Part shown: positions 1 to 8,643 of the stretch, one piece after another
Layout of the letters: each line of letters begins with the position of its first letter
Numbering within the stretch: position 1 is the first letter of the stretch
NCBI GenBank assembly: GCA_038121105.1
Contig: JAYONB010000004.1
Span: 124,001 to 188,000 of the forward strand
Length of the DNA stretch: 64,000 nucleotides
Direction of reading: 5' to 3'
From: CALJDF01 sp038121105
Lineage (GTDB): Bacteria; Pseudomonadota; Alphaproteobacteria; SHVP01
Notes under the pieces: generated by a model
What the model was told of the DNA's origin: nothing
Seen by the model: the letters and a program-made list of their open reading frames with translations, nothing else
Database searches by the model: none
Made by a program: the position numbers and the translations under genes

Positions 1-56
1 GATCGGTCACGCAAAAAGGGTCGCCTCGGGTGGGGTCGAACGCATAAGGTCGCGCG

Positions 57-1262
57 ATGCTGAACGCCCCGCCTGAGCTCCGCTACACGCTTTTCCTCCT
101 TTTATCGGTCAACGCCCTGTCGATCGTGGCGATGCAGTTCATCGTGCCGGCGATGCCGTCGCTGGTCGGGGAGTACGCGACGACACCCGCGATGGTGCAG
201 CTCACCCTGACGATGTTCATGTTGGGCTATGCCGCCTTCCAGATCGCCTACGGACCGCTATCGGACCGGTTCGGTCGCAAAGGCGTGTTGATGTGGGCGA
301 CGGCGGTGTTCGTTGTTGGTTCGTTCCTAGGCATGGTGGCGCCCAACATCGAGGTGTTGGTCCTTGCCCGCGTGTTGCAATCGGTAGGGGCGGCGGCAGG
401 GTTCGTGCTCCCGCCGGCGGTATCGCGGGACGTGTACGGCCACGACGGCGCGCCCAAGGCGATCGGGTGGATCAGCATCAGTGCCGGGATGGCCGCGTTG
501 GTCGCGCCTTACCTTGGCGGGTTGGTGCACGAAACCGTGGGCTGGCGATGGGGCATGGGCCTCAATGGTGTGCTTGGGATTGTTTTGTTGATCGCGTGCG
601 GGCTGTATCTCGCGGAAAGCCATCCGCCGGCGCTGCGCCGGGCGGTGGGGATTGCCGGCTTGGCGCGCGGCTATGCGACCCTAGCGCGCTCGATGCGGTT
701 CATGGGGTACTTGCTTTCGGTGGCGTTCGTAAACGGCGCCTTTTACGCGTTCTTTGCGGGCGGCACGTTTGTCGCAATCGATATTCTGGGCTTGTCGCCC
801 TCGCAGTTCGGTCTGCTGACCATTCCGGTCGTCTTGTTCTTCGTCCCGAGCGCTTACTTGAGCGTGCGGATGGCGGAGCGGTTCGGCAGCACGCGGATCA
901 TAGCGCTGGGCACACTGGTGACGTTTGCCGGATCGGCGGGGCTGTTGGTCGCTGCGCTGTCGGGCCATGCGAGTGTGGCGGCAATGTTGGTAGCAAGCGC
1001 CATGCTGGGGTGGGGCAACGGTCAGGTCATCCCGAATGCGACAGCGGCGGGCGTGAACCTGTTTCCGAAATTGGCCGGCACGGCGTCGGCGAGTTTGGGG
1101 ACGGCACAAATGGGTATGGGCGCTGTGGCAAGCCTGTTGTTTGGTTTGATGCATAACGGGACGCCGACGCCCATGGCGGCCTTGATGGCCGGGATGGGGC
1201 TTGCGGCTTTCGTATCCTGCGCGTTGATCGTGGCCGCACGGCGGAATTCGGCCGCAGCGTAG
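57..1262 (+). CDS. MFS drug-resistance transporter, Bcr/CflA type
   Basis: Predicted inner-membrane proton-coupled efflux protein of 401 residues, the normal length for a 12-helix major facilitator. The loop 2-3 signature GPLSDRFGRK is at residues 66-75, and hydrophobic segments run through the whole protein. The first helix carries the Bcr/CflA-like stretch ending VPAMPSL. The start ATG has AAGG about 7 bases upstream. It leads a same-strand run with an epimerase (24-base gap) and a second paralogous MFS gene. The substrate cannot be read from sequence. The family exports bicyclomycin, chloramphenicol or amino-acid derivatives. Confidence 0.88.
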   Translation: MLNAPPELRYTLFLLLSVNALSIVAMQFIVPAMPSLVGEYATTPAMVQLTLTMFMLGYAAFQIAYGPLSDRFGRKGVLMWATAVFVVGSFLGMVAPNIEVLVLARVLQSVGAAAGFVLPPAVSRDVYGHDGAPKAIGWISISAGMAALVAPYLGGLVHETVGWRWGMGLNGVLGIVLLIACGLYLAESHPPALRRAVGIAGLARGYATLARSMRFMGYLLSVAFVNGAFYAFFAGGTFVAIDILGLSPSQFGLLTIPVVLFFVPSAYLSVRMAERFGSTRIIALGTLVTFAGSAGLLVAALSGHASVAAMLVASAMLGWGNGQVIPNATAAGVNLFPKLAGTASASLGTAQMGMGAVASLLFGLMHNGTPTPMAALMAGMGLAAFVSCALIVAARRNSAAA

Positions 1263-1286
1263 CGGGTTGAAAGAGGAGGAGCGGGC

Positions 1287-2228
1287 ATGGCCTATCTCGT
1301 AACAGGCGGCACCGGGTTTATCGGTTCGTGGGTGGTCAAGTCGTTGTTGGAGCGCGGACATAAGGTGGTGGCGTTCGATTGGGCGCCGGGACGCCATGCG
1401 CTCGACCAGGTTGTCGGCGCGCGTGCCGACGAGGTGACGATCGTCCAGGGCGATCTCACGCAGATGCACCGCGTGATCGAGACGATTCGCACGCACAAAG
1501 TGACGCACATCGCCCATATCGCGGCGGCCGGGCTAACGCTGTGCCATGCCAATCCGGTGCATGCGGTGCAGATCAACGGGCTGGGGTTTGCCAACATGCT
1601 TGAGATCTGCCGATCCATGGATATCGAGCGGATGGTGTGGGCGAGTTCGGCAGGTGTATTCGGCGGCAACTGGGGCGACAAGCCGGTACCCAACGATGCG
1701 CCGTTTCATCCGCGCAATGTCTATGCCGGGTTGAAAATCCTCGGCGAAACGTTGGCGGCACAATACCACGACGCTTATGGCACCGACGTGATCGGGCTGC
1801 GCTATACCTTTGTCAACGGCCATGGGATGCCGGATCATCAGGGCGGGCGCATGATCAAAGAGCTGTGCGAGAAGACGGCGCTGGGTCAACCGGCCACCGT
1901 GCCGTGGGGTGACGACACGCCGGATTGGTTGTGGGGTGGCGATGCCGGCGAGGCAACGGCGCTGGCCCTGGAAGCCAAGCCGACAAAGGTGCGGGCGTTG
2001 AATGTGCCAGGCGACAGCGCGCCGATGGCCAAGGCGGTCGCGTATGTGAAGTCGCTGCTGCCGGAGGCCGACATTACGGTGCAACCCGGCAAGATGGGTT
2101 TCAGTCGGTTCGACGGGTCGGTCACCGAAAAGGAAATCGGCTACACGCCGAAGTGGACGATGGAAATGCAATTGCGCGAGCGGATCAATCGCGTGCGCGA
2201 AGAAAACGGATTGGCGCCGGTCGGGTAG
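1287..2228 (+). CDS. NAD-dependent epimerase/dehydratase family protein
   Basis: Extended short-chain dehydrogenase of 313 residues. It has an N-terminal Rossmann motif TGGTGFIG (residues 6-13), active-site serines near residues 120-121, and the catalytic pair Tyr146/Lys150 in YAGLK. A strong GAGGAGG ribosome site precedes the ATG. It sits between two MFS exporters, so a sugar or small-molecule substrate handled with the transporters is possible, but nothing in the sequence fixes it. The fold is certain; the substrate is unknown. Confidence 0.85.
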   Translation: MAYLVTGGTGFIGSWVVKSLLERGHKVVAFDWAPGRHALDQVVGARADEVTIVQGDLTQMHRVIETIRTHKVTHIAHIAAAGLTLCHANPVHAVQINGLGFANMLEICRSMDIERMVWASSAGVFGGNWGDKPVPNDAPFHPRNVYAGLKILGETLAAQYHDAYGTDVIGLRYTFVNGHGMPDHQGGRMIKELCEKTALGQPATVPWGDDTPDWLWGGDAGEATALALEAKPTKVRALNVPGDSAPMAKAVAYVKSLLPEADITVQPGKMGFSRFDGSVTEKEIGYTPKWTMEMQLRERINRVREENGLAPVG

Positions 2229-2292
2229 CGCCATCAACCCGCCCGCCTCTTCGACGGGCCACGCGGCCCACAAACCGCCCGTCATCTTTCTG

Positions 2293-3465
2293 ATGACGGT
2301 GACGGCGGCGGGCATCTTTGCCACCAACATGTACGTGCCGTCGCTCCCGTCGATTGCGGCGGACTTGGTCACGACCGAGCGAATGGCCCAGCTCACGATC
2401 TCGGTGTTCCTGGTGGTCTTTGCGGTGTTCCAGTTGGTGTATGGACCGCTGGCCGATCGCTATGGCCGCAAGCGGGTGATGTTATCGGGGCTGGCGATTT
2501 TTATGGTGGCGAACGTCGTGGCCTCAACCGCGCAAACGATCGAGTGGTTGTTGGTGGCGCGCGTGTTGCAGGCGATCGGCGCCTGCGCGGGGATGGTGAT
2601 TACGCGCGCCATGGTGCGCGATGCCTACGACCGGGGCGAAAGCGCCCGGATCATGGCGATCTTGGGCATGGGGTCGGGCATTTCGTCGTCCATCGCGCCG
2701 CTATTGGGGGGCACGCTGCAGGGGTGGACCGGGGACTGGCGATCGAGCTTCGTCTTTATGACGGTATTCACGTTGGTGCCGATGGTCGTGCTGGCAGTGT
2801 CGGTCCGCGAGACGTTGCGGCGCTCTACTGCCACGCGGGGCGGGCTCGGCGGCATGGCGCGGGATTACCTCTCATTGATCCGGACGCCGGAATACATGCT
2901 GTATGCGTTGGGCGCGGCGTTGATGAACGCAACGTTCTTTTCGTTTTTGGCAGCGGCGCCGTTTATTTTGGTCAACGTCGCGGGCGCGTCGCCGGAACGG
3001 CTGGGCGCGGTGTTGGTCTATATCACGGGTGGGTTTTTCGTGGGCACGTTGGTGGTCTCGCGAATCGGCTCTCGCTTTCCGCTAGAGCGATTGGTGCTGG
3101 TGGGCGGCATCATTTGTTTTTCGGGCATTGCGGTTCAGACCCTACTGGGCCTGGGTGGCGCACGCAGCGAATCGACGATCGCGATCCCGATGCTGCTGTT
3201 CGGTTTAGGAAACGGTTTCGTCTTGCCGCCGACCAGCGTAATTGCGGTTAGCGTCCGACCGCAGATCGCGGGCACCGCCTCCGCGCTTTATGGCTTCAAT
3301 TCCTTTGCGCTTGGCGCGGTCGGCACCGTCGTGGCCGGGTTCCTGCCCCACCAGAGTCAGCTGCCGTTGGCATTTGCGATGCTGGCGATGACCGGTACGG
3401 CGGTGGTGTTCTTCGTGATCGGCCTCGTCGGTGCGGGACGCGGCTGGTTTAGATCACCAGGTTGA
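2293..3465 (+). CDS. MFS drug-resistance transporter, Bcr/CflA type (second copy)
   Basis: A 390-residue paralogue of the first gene, with GPLADRYGRK at residues 51-60 and about 12 hydrophobic segments. The ATG lacks a clear ribosome site. The frame stays open upstream to about position 2224 and reads like a protein N-terminus (…HKPPVIF before the ATG) but contains no ATG, GTG or TTG, so the true start may be the CTG at 2290 or another unusual codon. Its 3' end overlaps by 17 bases the 3' end of the convergent SBBP gene. Confidence 0.85.
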   Translation: MTVTAAGIFATNMYVPSLPSIAADLVTTERMAQLTISVFLVVFAVFQLVYGPLADRYGRKRVMLSGLAIFMVANVVASTAQTIEWLLVARVLQAIGACAGMVITRAMVRDAYDRGESARIMAILGMGSGISSSIAPLLGGTLQGWTGDWRSSFVFMTVFTLVPMVVLAVSVRETLRRSTATRGGLGGMARDYLSLIRTPEYMLYALGAALMNATFFSFLAAAPFILVNVAGASPERLGAVLVYITGGFFVGTLVVSRIGSRFPLERLVLVGGIICFSGIAVQTLLGLGGARSESTIAIPMLLFGLGNGFVLPPTSVIAVSVRPQIAGTASALYGFNSFALGAVGTVVAGFLPHQSQLPLAFAMLAMTGTAVVFFVIGLVGAGRGWFRSPG

Positions 3466-6217
3466 ACAAGCTGCCTTGACCCGCCGCAAACTGTGCGGCA
3501 CTGGCGTTGGCTTGGGCCGAGACCGACTGAAGCCGGGCGAGGGCGGCCTGCATCCCCGAAATCTGATCGAGAATGCGTTGCGGCGGTTGTTCGGGGATTT
3601 CGAAATCCTCGTCCGGGCCTTGGGTCTTCAGACGGAAGGCCCGTTGGACGGTGACTTGCGCGAACTCGAGCAGCGTTTTCGCATCTTCCCGTGCAGTATC
3701 GGAAAGCAGATTGATGTCGTTGGTCAGGCCGAGGCCGAAATTGGTTTCGACGAAGTCTTCGCTGCCGTCGTCTTCGATCTCGCCGAACAGCACTTCCGGA
3801 CGTAGGCCGATCGCGGACAGGGCGTCGAGACCTTCGGGGCCGGCGATCAGTTCGATCTTGTGTCCGTTGAGCGCGGTAACGCGCAAGAAACGGCCATCGA
3901 TGTCGTCATCGACGAATTGCGCGGTGCCTTCGCCGCCCGACCCGATGGCGTTGCGAATTTTGAAGGACAGGAAGCCAAAGGAATCGTCGTCGTCCACGGT
4001 AACTTGCTGCAAAGGACCGTTGTCGACAGACACGTAGAAGTATTGGCCCGGACGCGCGGTCGTCACGGCGGTGACGGAATCGGCCGGATCGGCAGGGACC
4101 TCGCCGGTGGGTAGACCCATGCGGGTGAGGATGTTCGTACCGTTGCTGTCGAAGGTGATCGACGAGGCGCGTTGATCGTAGCCGCCACCGAATTGATGTC
4201 GCCAAGCCTCGTTGAAGGTCGCGTCGAGCTTGACGACGAAACCGTCGGTAAGCCCGGACGAGGTTTCGCCGGCCAGCGTGCCGGCCGTTTCACCCGAAAC
4301 GTAGACTTCTTCGTTGGTCGGATCGACGGCAACGCTAAATGCGCGATCGGTGTCGGTCGTTCCGAGGAAGGTGCCGAAGGTGACCGAACCGTCGGCGTTG
4401 GCGAGCTTGGCGACAAAGCCGTCGGTGCCGCCGGCATGGGCGGTGACCGGTGTGGTGCCGCCGAAAAAGCCCGACTCGGTGGTGTAGCCGCTGACATATA
4501 CGTCGCCGTCGCTATCGACGCTGAGGCCAGTGACGCTGCCGTCGGTGCCGAGCGTGCCGGTGAATTCCCAATCCTGCGCCGTCGCATCGCCATCGCCGTA
4601 ACGGCGAACAAACCCAGCGCCATCGTCGGTGCCGGCGAGGAAGACGTTGCCCGAGCCGTCGACCGCTATAGCGGTGTGTTGCTCGTCGCCCGCGTCGCCG
4701 AATTGGCGGTTGTAGACCAGCGTGCCGCTGCTATCGAGCTTGGTGACGAAAGCGTCGTCGCCGCCACCGAAACCTTCGCCCGGCGCGATCTCGGAGCGAG
4801 CAAGGCCAGCGACGAAAATCTCGTTGCTGCTGTTGACGGTAAGCGACAGTCCGACATCGTCCAAGAAGGGCCCGGCTTGCCGGGTCCATTGCTCCTGACC
4901 GGCGCTGTCGAATTTGGTGACGAAGGTATCGAGATTGCCGCCGAACGCGGTGGCCGTGAGGGCGCCGCGTACCTGCCCGGTGACGATGACGTTGTCGTTG
5001 CCGTCGACAGCGACCGCGAAGCCCGAGCCGTCTTCGGTGGCGCCGAGGCGGCGGGTGAAGATGAGGTTCCCGGCGGCATCGTACTTGTTGAGGAAGACGT
5101 CGTTGTTTTCGGGGTCGAGGGATTGCGATCCCAAATCGCCCGCGGTCTTACCGACGACGTAGACCGCGCCCGTACTATCGACTGCCACGCCGGACGCGGC
5201 GTCGGCCTGACTGGTGGTATCGATTTGGTTGTAGAAAACCTCGTTGGGGTCGGCGGCGCCGAGGTCGTCGATCTTGGTGACGAACCCACCGCCGGAAGGG
5301 CCTTGGCCGCGGAACCCGGCGAGGTATACGGCGCTCGACTCGCTGGAGGCGTTTGCGCTGAGGGTGACGGTTTCGCCGAAGCCGACATCGATCCGGAAGC
5401 CGTATTCGTTTTCGTCGTAACGCTCGGTATGGATCTGCGTGGTGATACCGGCATTGACCAGTTCGGGATTCACGTAGGCAGAGATGTTATCGAGGGTGTA
5501 GTCGTTCGGGTCGGCACTGATATCGCTCATGGTGACGGTAAGCGTGCGCACCGTGGTCCCGTCGTCGGCTTGGATCGTGAATTCGTCGGTCGCGGTGAGG
5601 CCCGGGATCGGGTCGTTACGGTTTTCCAGGATGACGGCGCCGTTGAAGCGGGGCGCATCTTCGTCTTGCGCTAAGACGATCGAGGAATCGAGTTCGGCCT
5701 CGAGAATGCCGGTGACTAGAGAAACCGTGTTGGTTTTCGCGTTGTTGATGAAGGTTTCAAGCTCGGCGACCCGGGTCTGGAACTTGGTATCGACCAGGTT
5801 CGACAGAAGCTTGCCTTGAGAGGTTTGGGCGTAGTTGACGATATCGAGCATCTCGCCCAGGGCCTTGTAGGCCGCGAACAAGGTTTTGGAATCGTCATCG
5901 AGATCGACCCGGTCGAAGAGGGGATCGTTGGGATCGATCAGCGCTGCTTGGGAGAAAACGCGCTGTTCGAGCGATTTGTCGGGTACCGGCTCGGGTTGCT
6001 GCCACGGCGGGATGACGGTTTGCTCCCGGGCGGCGATCAGGCGGCCGATTTCGCCGTTGCGCAGGACGGCGGTCTGCACCGACGCCGACAGCGAAGCGCC
6101 AGAGGCGTAGTAGTTGCCCAAAACGTTGAAATCGAAACCGATGAATGACATGCCGAAGAGGGCCGTGTGCAGTGGATCCACCGGAATTTGTGCAAAGACC
6201 GCGCCACCTTGGCGCAT
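3449..6217 (-). CDS. SBBP-repeat beta-propeller protein, 922 aa
   Basis: Large acidic protein. Residues roughly 290-690 are tandem SBBP-type beta-propeller units of about 50-60 residues, each with a pattern such as GVAVDSTGAVYVVG followed by a D-F-V-T-K-L/F-D strand. The N-terminal 150 residues and the last 60 are alanine- and glutamine-rich and look helical. There is no Sec signal peptide, lipobox or membrane helix. The first ATG is used here; a Met 22 codons in (MSFIGFDF, position 6151) is an equally good start. SBBP proteins are usually extracytoplasmic, so export by another route is an inference. Function is unknown. It is divergent from the sugar operon. Confidence 0.75.
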   Translation of the reverse strand: MRQGGAVFAQIPVDPLHTALFGMSFIGFDFNVLGNYYASGASLSASVQTAVLRNGEIGRLIAAREQTVIPPWQQPEPVPDKSLEQRVFSQAALIDPNDPLFDRVDLDDDSKTLFAAYKALGEMLDIVNYAQTSQGKLLSNLVDTKFQTRVAELETFINNAKTNTVSLVTGILEAELDSSIVLAQDEDAPRFNGAVILENRNDPIPGLTATDEFTIQADDGTTVRTLTVTMSDISADPNDYTLDNISAYVNPELVNAGITTQIHTERYDENEYGFRIDVGFGETVTLSANASSESSAVYLAGFRGQGPSGGGFVTKIDDLGAADPNEVFYNQIDTTSQADAASGVAVDSTGAVYVVGKTAGDLGSQSLDPENNDVFLNKYDAAGNLIFTRRLGATEDGSGFAVAVDGNDNVIVTGQVRGALTATAFGGNLDTFVTKFDSAGQEQWTRQAGPFLDDVGLSLTVNSSNEIFVAGLARSEIAPGEGFGGGDDAFVTKLDSSGTLVYNRQFGDAGDEQHTAIAVDGSGNVFLAGTDDGAGFVRRYGDGDATAQDWEFTGTLGTDGSVTGLSVDSDGDVYVSGYTTESGFFGGTTPVTAHAGGTDGFVAKLANADGSVTFGTFLGTTDTDRAFSVAVDPTNEEVYVSGETAGTLAGETSSGLTDGFVVKLDATFNEAWRHQFGGGYDQRASSITFDSNGTNILTRMGLPTGEVPADPADSVTAVTTARPGQYFYVSVDNGPLQQVTVDDDDSFGFLSFKIRNAIGSGGEGTAQFVDDDIDGRFLRVTALNGHKIELIAGPEGLDALSAIGLRPEVLFGEIEDDGSEDFVETNFGLGLTNDINLLSDTAREDAKTLLEFAQVTVQRAFRLKTQGPDEDFEIPEQPPQRILDQISGMQAALARLQSVSAQANASAAQFAAGQGSLFNLVI

Positions 6218-6256
6218 CCTGGCACGGCAAATGCACCGGTTTCCTTTGAGAACTAT

Positions 6257-6301
6257 GGTTAACGGCCCTTTGGCAGGGCTCCGGTTTACCGGGCGTTAAC
6301 C
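6257..6301. promoter_or_regulatory. Nested inverted repeats between divergent operons
   Basis: GGTTAACG (6257-6264) and CGTTAACC (6294-6301) form outer arms. Between them lie two small hairpins, GCCCT-ttggc-AGGGC and CCGG-ttta-CCGG. The block lies between the SBBP gene and the sugar operon, so it could be an operator acting on either. TTAA-containing half-sites with 7-base spacing resemble CtrA sites only imperfectly. Confidence 0.4.
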
Positions 6302-6422
6302 AAACCGCGGAGAGAATGGCTACGATATGAGACAGAAAGCGGCACGTTCACCGGATACTCGCGCCATCAAAGGGTGGAATGTGCCCAGTACTAGGCAAGA
6401 ATTGCCGGTTCGGGAGGCATAA

Positions 6423-8003
6423 ATGACCCCTAGCGAATCCGCCGCTATTCCTCTCGATATCGCGCGTACGCCGCAGCGTGCACGCGACAAAATCAAGTCG
6501 ATCCGCGATTTGGCGGCGATTGCCTCGGCGCTGAAGGCGCGTGGCAAAACCATCGTTTTGGCGCACGGCGTCTTCGACCTCGTCCATATGGGGCATGTGC
6601 GTCATCTCGAAGCCGCGGCGGCCGAAGGCGACGTGCTGATCGTCACCATCACGCCGGACGAATTCGTCAACAAAGGTCCCGGTCGTCCGGTGTTCACCGG
6701 CGATTTGCGCGCCGAAATGCTGGCCGCGTTGGAATGCACGAGTTGGATCGGCATCAACGAATGGCCCAGCGCGGAGCAATTACTCGACCTGATCCGGCCG
6801 GATGTCTACGTCAAAGGCTCGGACTATTCGAACGAAGGCGAGGATCTGACCGGCAAGATCCGGATGGAACGCGAAGCGGTCGAACGCCACGGCGGTCGGG
6901 TGTTGTACACCGACGACATTACGTTCTCTTCTTCCTCGTTGATCAACCGACACCTGAACGTGTTCGACCCGGCCGTGATGGAATACCTCGGCGGGATCGA
7001 CAAAGAAGCGCAGATGGAACAGGCGCTCGGCGCGATCGATCAGATCAAAGACATGCGCGTGCTCCTGGTCGGCGAAGCGATCATCGACGAATACCTCTAC
7101 GCCAAGCCCATGGGCAAGTCGGCCAAGGAAAACATCATCGCGTCGCGTTATTCCGGGCGCGAAGTGTTTGCGGGTGGGGTGGTCGCCGCGGCCAATCATG
7201 TGGCGGATTTCGTCAAGGATGTCGAAGTCGTCACTATTCTGGGCGAGCGCGAGTCCTACCAGAGCCTGATTCGCGACACGATCCGCGACAACGTCACGAT
7301 CCATAGCCTGTACCGGCCGGGGCTGCCGACGATCCGCAAGAGCCGATACGTCGACCCGGGCCACATGAACAAGTTGTTCGAGGTCTATCACTTCGACGAC
7401 ACACCGCTGAACGGCGCGGTAGAGAAGCAGTTGTGCGACATGATCGGCGATCGCGCGAAAGACTTCGACGTCGTGATCGTCACCGACTTCGGGCACGGCA
7501 TGATGACGCCGCGCGCTATTCGCACGACGACCGATGCCGCGCGGTTTCTGGCGGTTAACGCACAAAGCAACAGCGCCAACCTCGGTTACAACATGGTCAC
7601 GCGTTACAACCGCGCCGATTACGTTTGTATCGACGCGCCCGAGGCGCAGCTCGCCACCGGCGATCGGTACTCCGACATTGAAGACGTAATTACCGACGGC
7701 CTGGCGCATGCCATCGATTGCGATCGCTTCGTCGTCACGCACGGCCAGCACGGCTGCGTGACCTATGACCGTGCGAAGGCGCCACGCCGGGTGCCGGCAT
7801 TTACGCAACAAGTCGTCGATACCGTTGGGGCAGGGGACGCGTTCTTGTCCGTAACCTCGCCGGTTGTCGCGGCGGGTGCCGATATGGAAGTGGCGGGGTT
7901 CATCGGCAACGCGGTAGGGGCGTTGAAGGTCGGGATCGTCGGCCACCGGCAATCGGTCGAGAAGGTCCCGGTTCAGAAATACATCACAACTCTTTTGAAG
8001 TAG
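6423..8003 (+). CDS. Bifunctional cytidylyltransferase / PfkB-family sugar kinase (HldE-like, inverted order)
   Basis: Predicted to phosphorylate a sugar phosphate and load it onto a nucleotide. Residues about 35-175 are a nucleotidyltransferase with the HMGH motif and a late FSSSSLIN signature. Residues about 215-526 are a ribokinase/PfkB kinase with the DTVGAGDAF anion-hole and catalytic-base motif near residues 466-474. E. coli HldE has the kinase first; here the order is reversed. GGAGG lies just upstream of the ATG. It is followed after 7 bases by a GmhA-like isomerase, which supports a heptose-type pathway. Both modules look intact. The exact sugar and nucleotide are inferred. Confidence 0.82.
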   Translation: MTPSESAAIPLDIARTPQRARDKIKSIRDLAAIASALKARGKTIVLAHGVFDLVHMGHVRHLEAAAAEGDVLIVTITPDEFVNKGPGRPVFTGDLRAEMLAALECTSWIGINEWPSAEQLLDLIRPDVYVKGSDYSNEGEDLTGKIRMEREAVERHGGRVLYTDDITFSSSSLINRHLNVFDPAVMEYLGGIDKEAQMEQALGAIDQIKDMRVLLVGEAIIDEYLYAKPMGKSAKENIIASRYSGREVFAGGVVAAANHVADFVKDVEVVTILGERESYQSLIRDTIRDNVTIHSLYRPGLPTIRKSRYVDPGHMNKLFEVYHFDDTPLNGAVEKQLCDMIGDRAKDFDVVIVTDFGHGMMTPRAIRTTTDAARFLAVNAQSNSANLGYNMVTRYNRADYVCIDAPEAQLATGDRYSDIEDVITDGLAHAIDCDRFVVTHGQHGCVTYDRAKAPRRVPAFTQQVVDTVGAGDAFLSVTSPVVAAGADMEVAGFIGNAVGALKVGIVGHRQSVEKVPVQKYITTLLK

Positions 8004-8010
8004 GCCCGTT

Positions 8011-8643
8011 ATGCGCGCTGATTTCACGAAACAGAATATTTCTTCGTACTTCGCCACGCTGGGCGCGATGGACGAGCGCATGGTCGCCACAGGGGCGACC
8101 GGCGAGCAGTTCGACCTTGCCGAAGTGATGGCCGCCGCGATGGAGCGTGCGCAAAACGCGCACGATGCAGGGAACAAACTAATGTTCATCGGCAATGGCG
8201 GTTCGTCGACGATCGCAAGTCACATGGCCGAGGATTACACCAAAGCCGGCGGCATCCGGACGCTGGCGTTCAACGACCCCGCCTTTCTGACCTGCCTGGG
8301 GAACGACCTCGGGTTCGATCAGGTCTTTGCCAAACAAATCGAGATGTTCGCGCAACCGGGCGACATGCTGGTGGCGATTTCAAGTTCGGGCAATTCGGAG
8401 AACATTCTCAACGGTGTGTTGGCCGCCAAGAAACGCGGCTGCTGGGTGATGACCTTGTCCGGGTTCGCCCCCGACAACTTGCTGCGCAACTTGGGCGACA
8501 TCAACGTCTACGTACCGTCGACCGAATACGGATTTGTCGAGATTACTCATCTTGCCGTGTGCCACGCGATGTTGGACGTCGCAATGGGTTGGGCCGGCGA
8601 GTCGACTTCACAAGAACGGGCTTTGAAAGTGGTTTCCGCATGA
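8011..8643 (+). CDS. SIS-domain phosphoheptose isomerase (GmhA-like)
   Basis: A 210-residue protein, slightly longer than E. coli GmhA (192). It carries the SIS core: GNGGSS phosphate loop, ISSSGNSEN loop, and the C-terminal E-I-T-H…H pattern that supplies zinc ligands in GmhA. The expected reaction is sedoheptulose 7-phosphate to a glycero-manno-heptose 7-phosphate. The stop overlaps the next start as ATGA, implying translational coupling. Context (HldE-like fusion, HAD phosphatase, transketolase) agrees with a heptose role. Another ketose-phosphate substrate cannot be excluded. Confidence 0.8.
   Translation: MRADFTKQNISSYFATLGAMDERMVATGATGEQFDLAEVMAAAMERAQNAHDAGNKLMFIGNGGSSTIASHMAEDYTKAGGIRTLAFNDPAFLTCLGNDLGFDQVFAKQIEMFAQPGDMLVAISSSGNSENILNGVLAAKKRGCWVMTLSGFAPDNLLRNLGDINVYVPSTEYGFVEITHLAVCHAMLDVAMGWAGESTSQERALKVVSA

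Noticed and set aside
4172..5674. A 500-codon open frame on the plus strand opposite the SBBP gene
   Set aside because: It mirrors the repeat structure of the minus-strand gene, lacks any family signature and is a GC-bias shadow.
6278..6300. CtrA binding site (TTAA-N7-TTAA)
   Set aside because: Only TTTA-N7-TTAAC is present, one mismatch in a short motif; not enough to call.
6780..8195. A 471-codon minus-strand frame opposite the HldE-like fusion
   Set aside because: Covers clearly functional motifs of the plus-strand gene and has no recognisable domain of its own.
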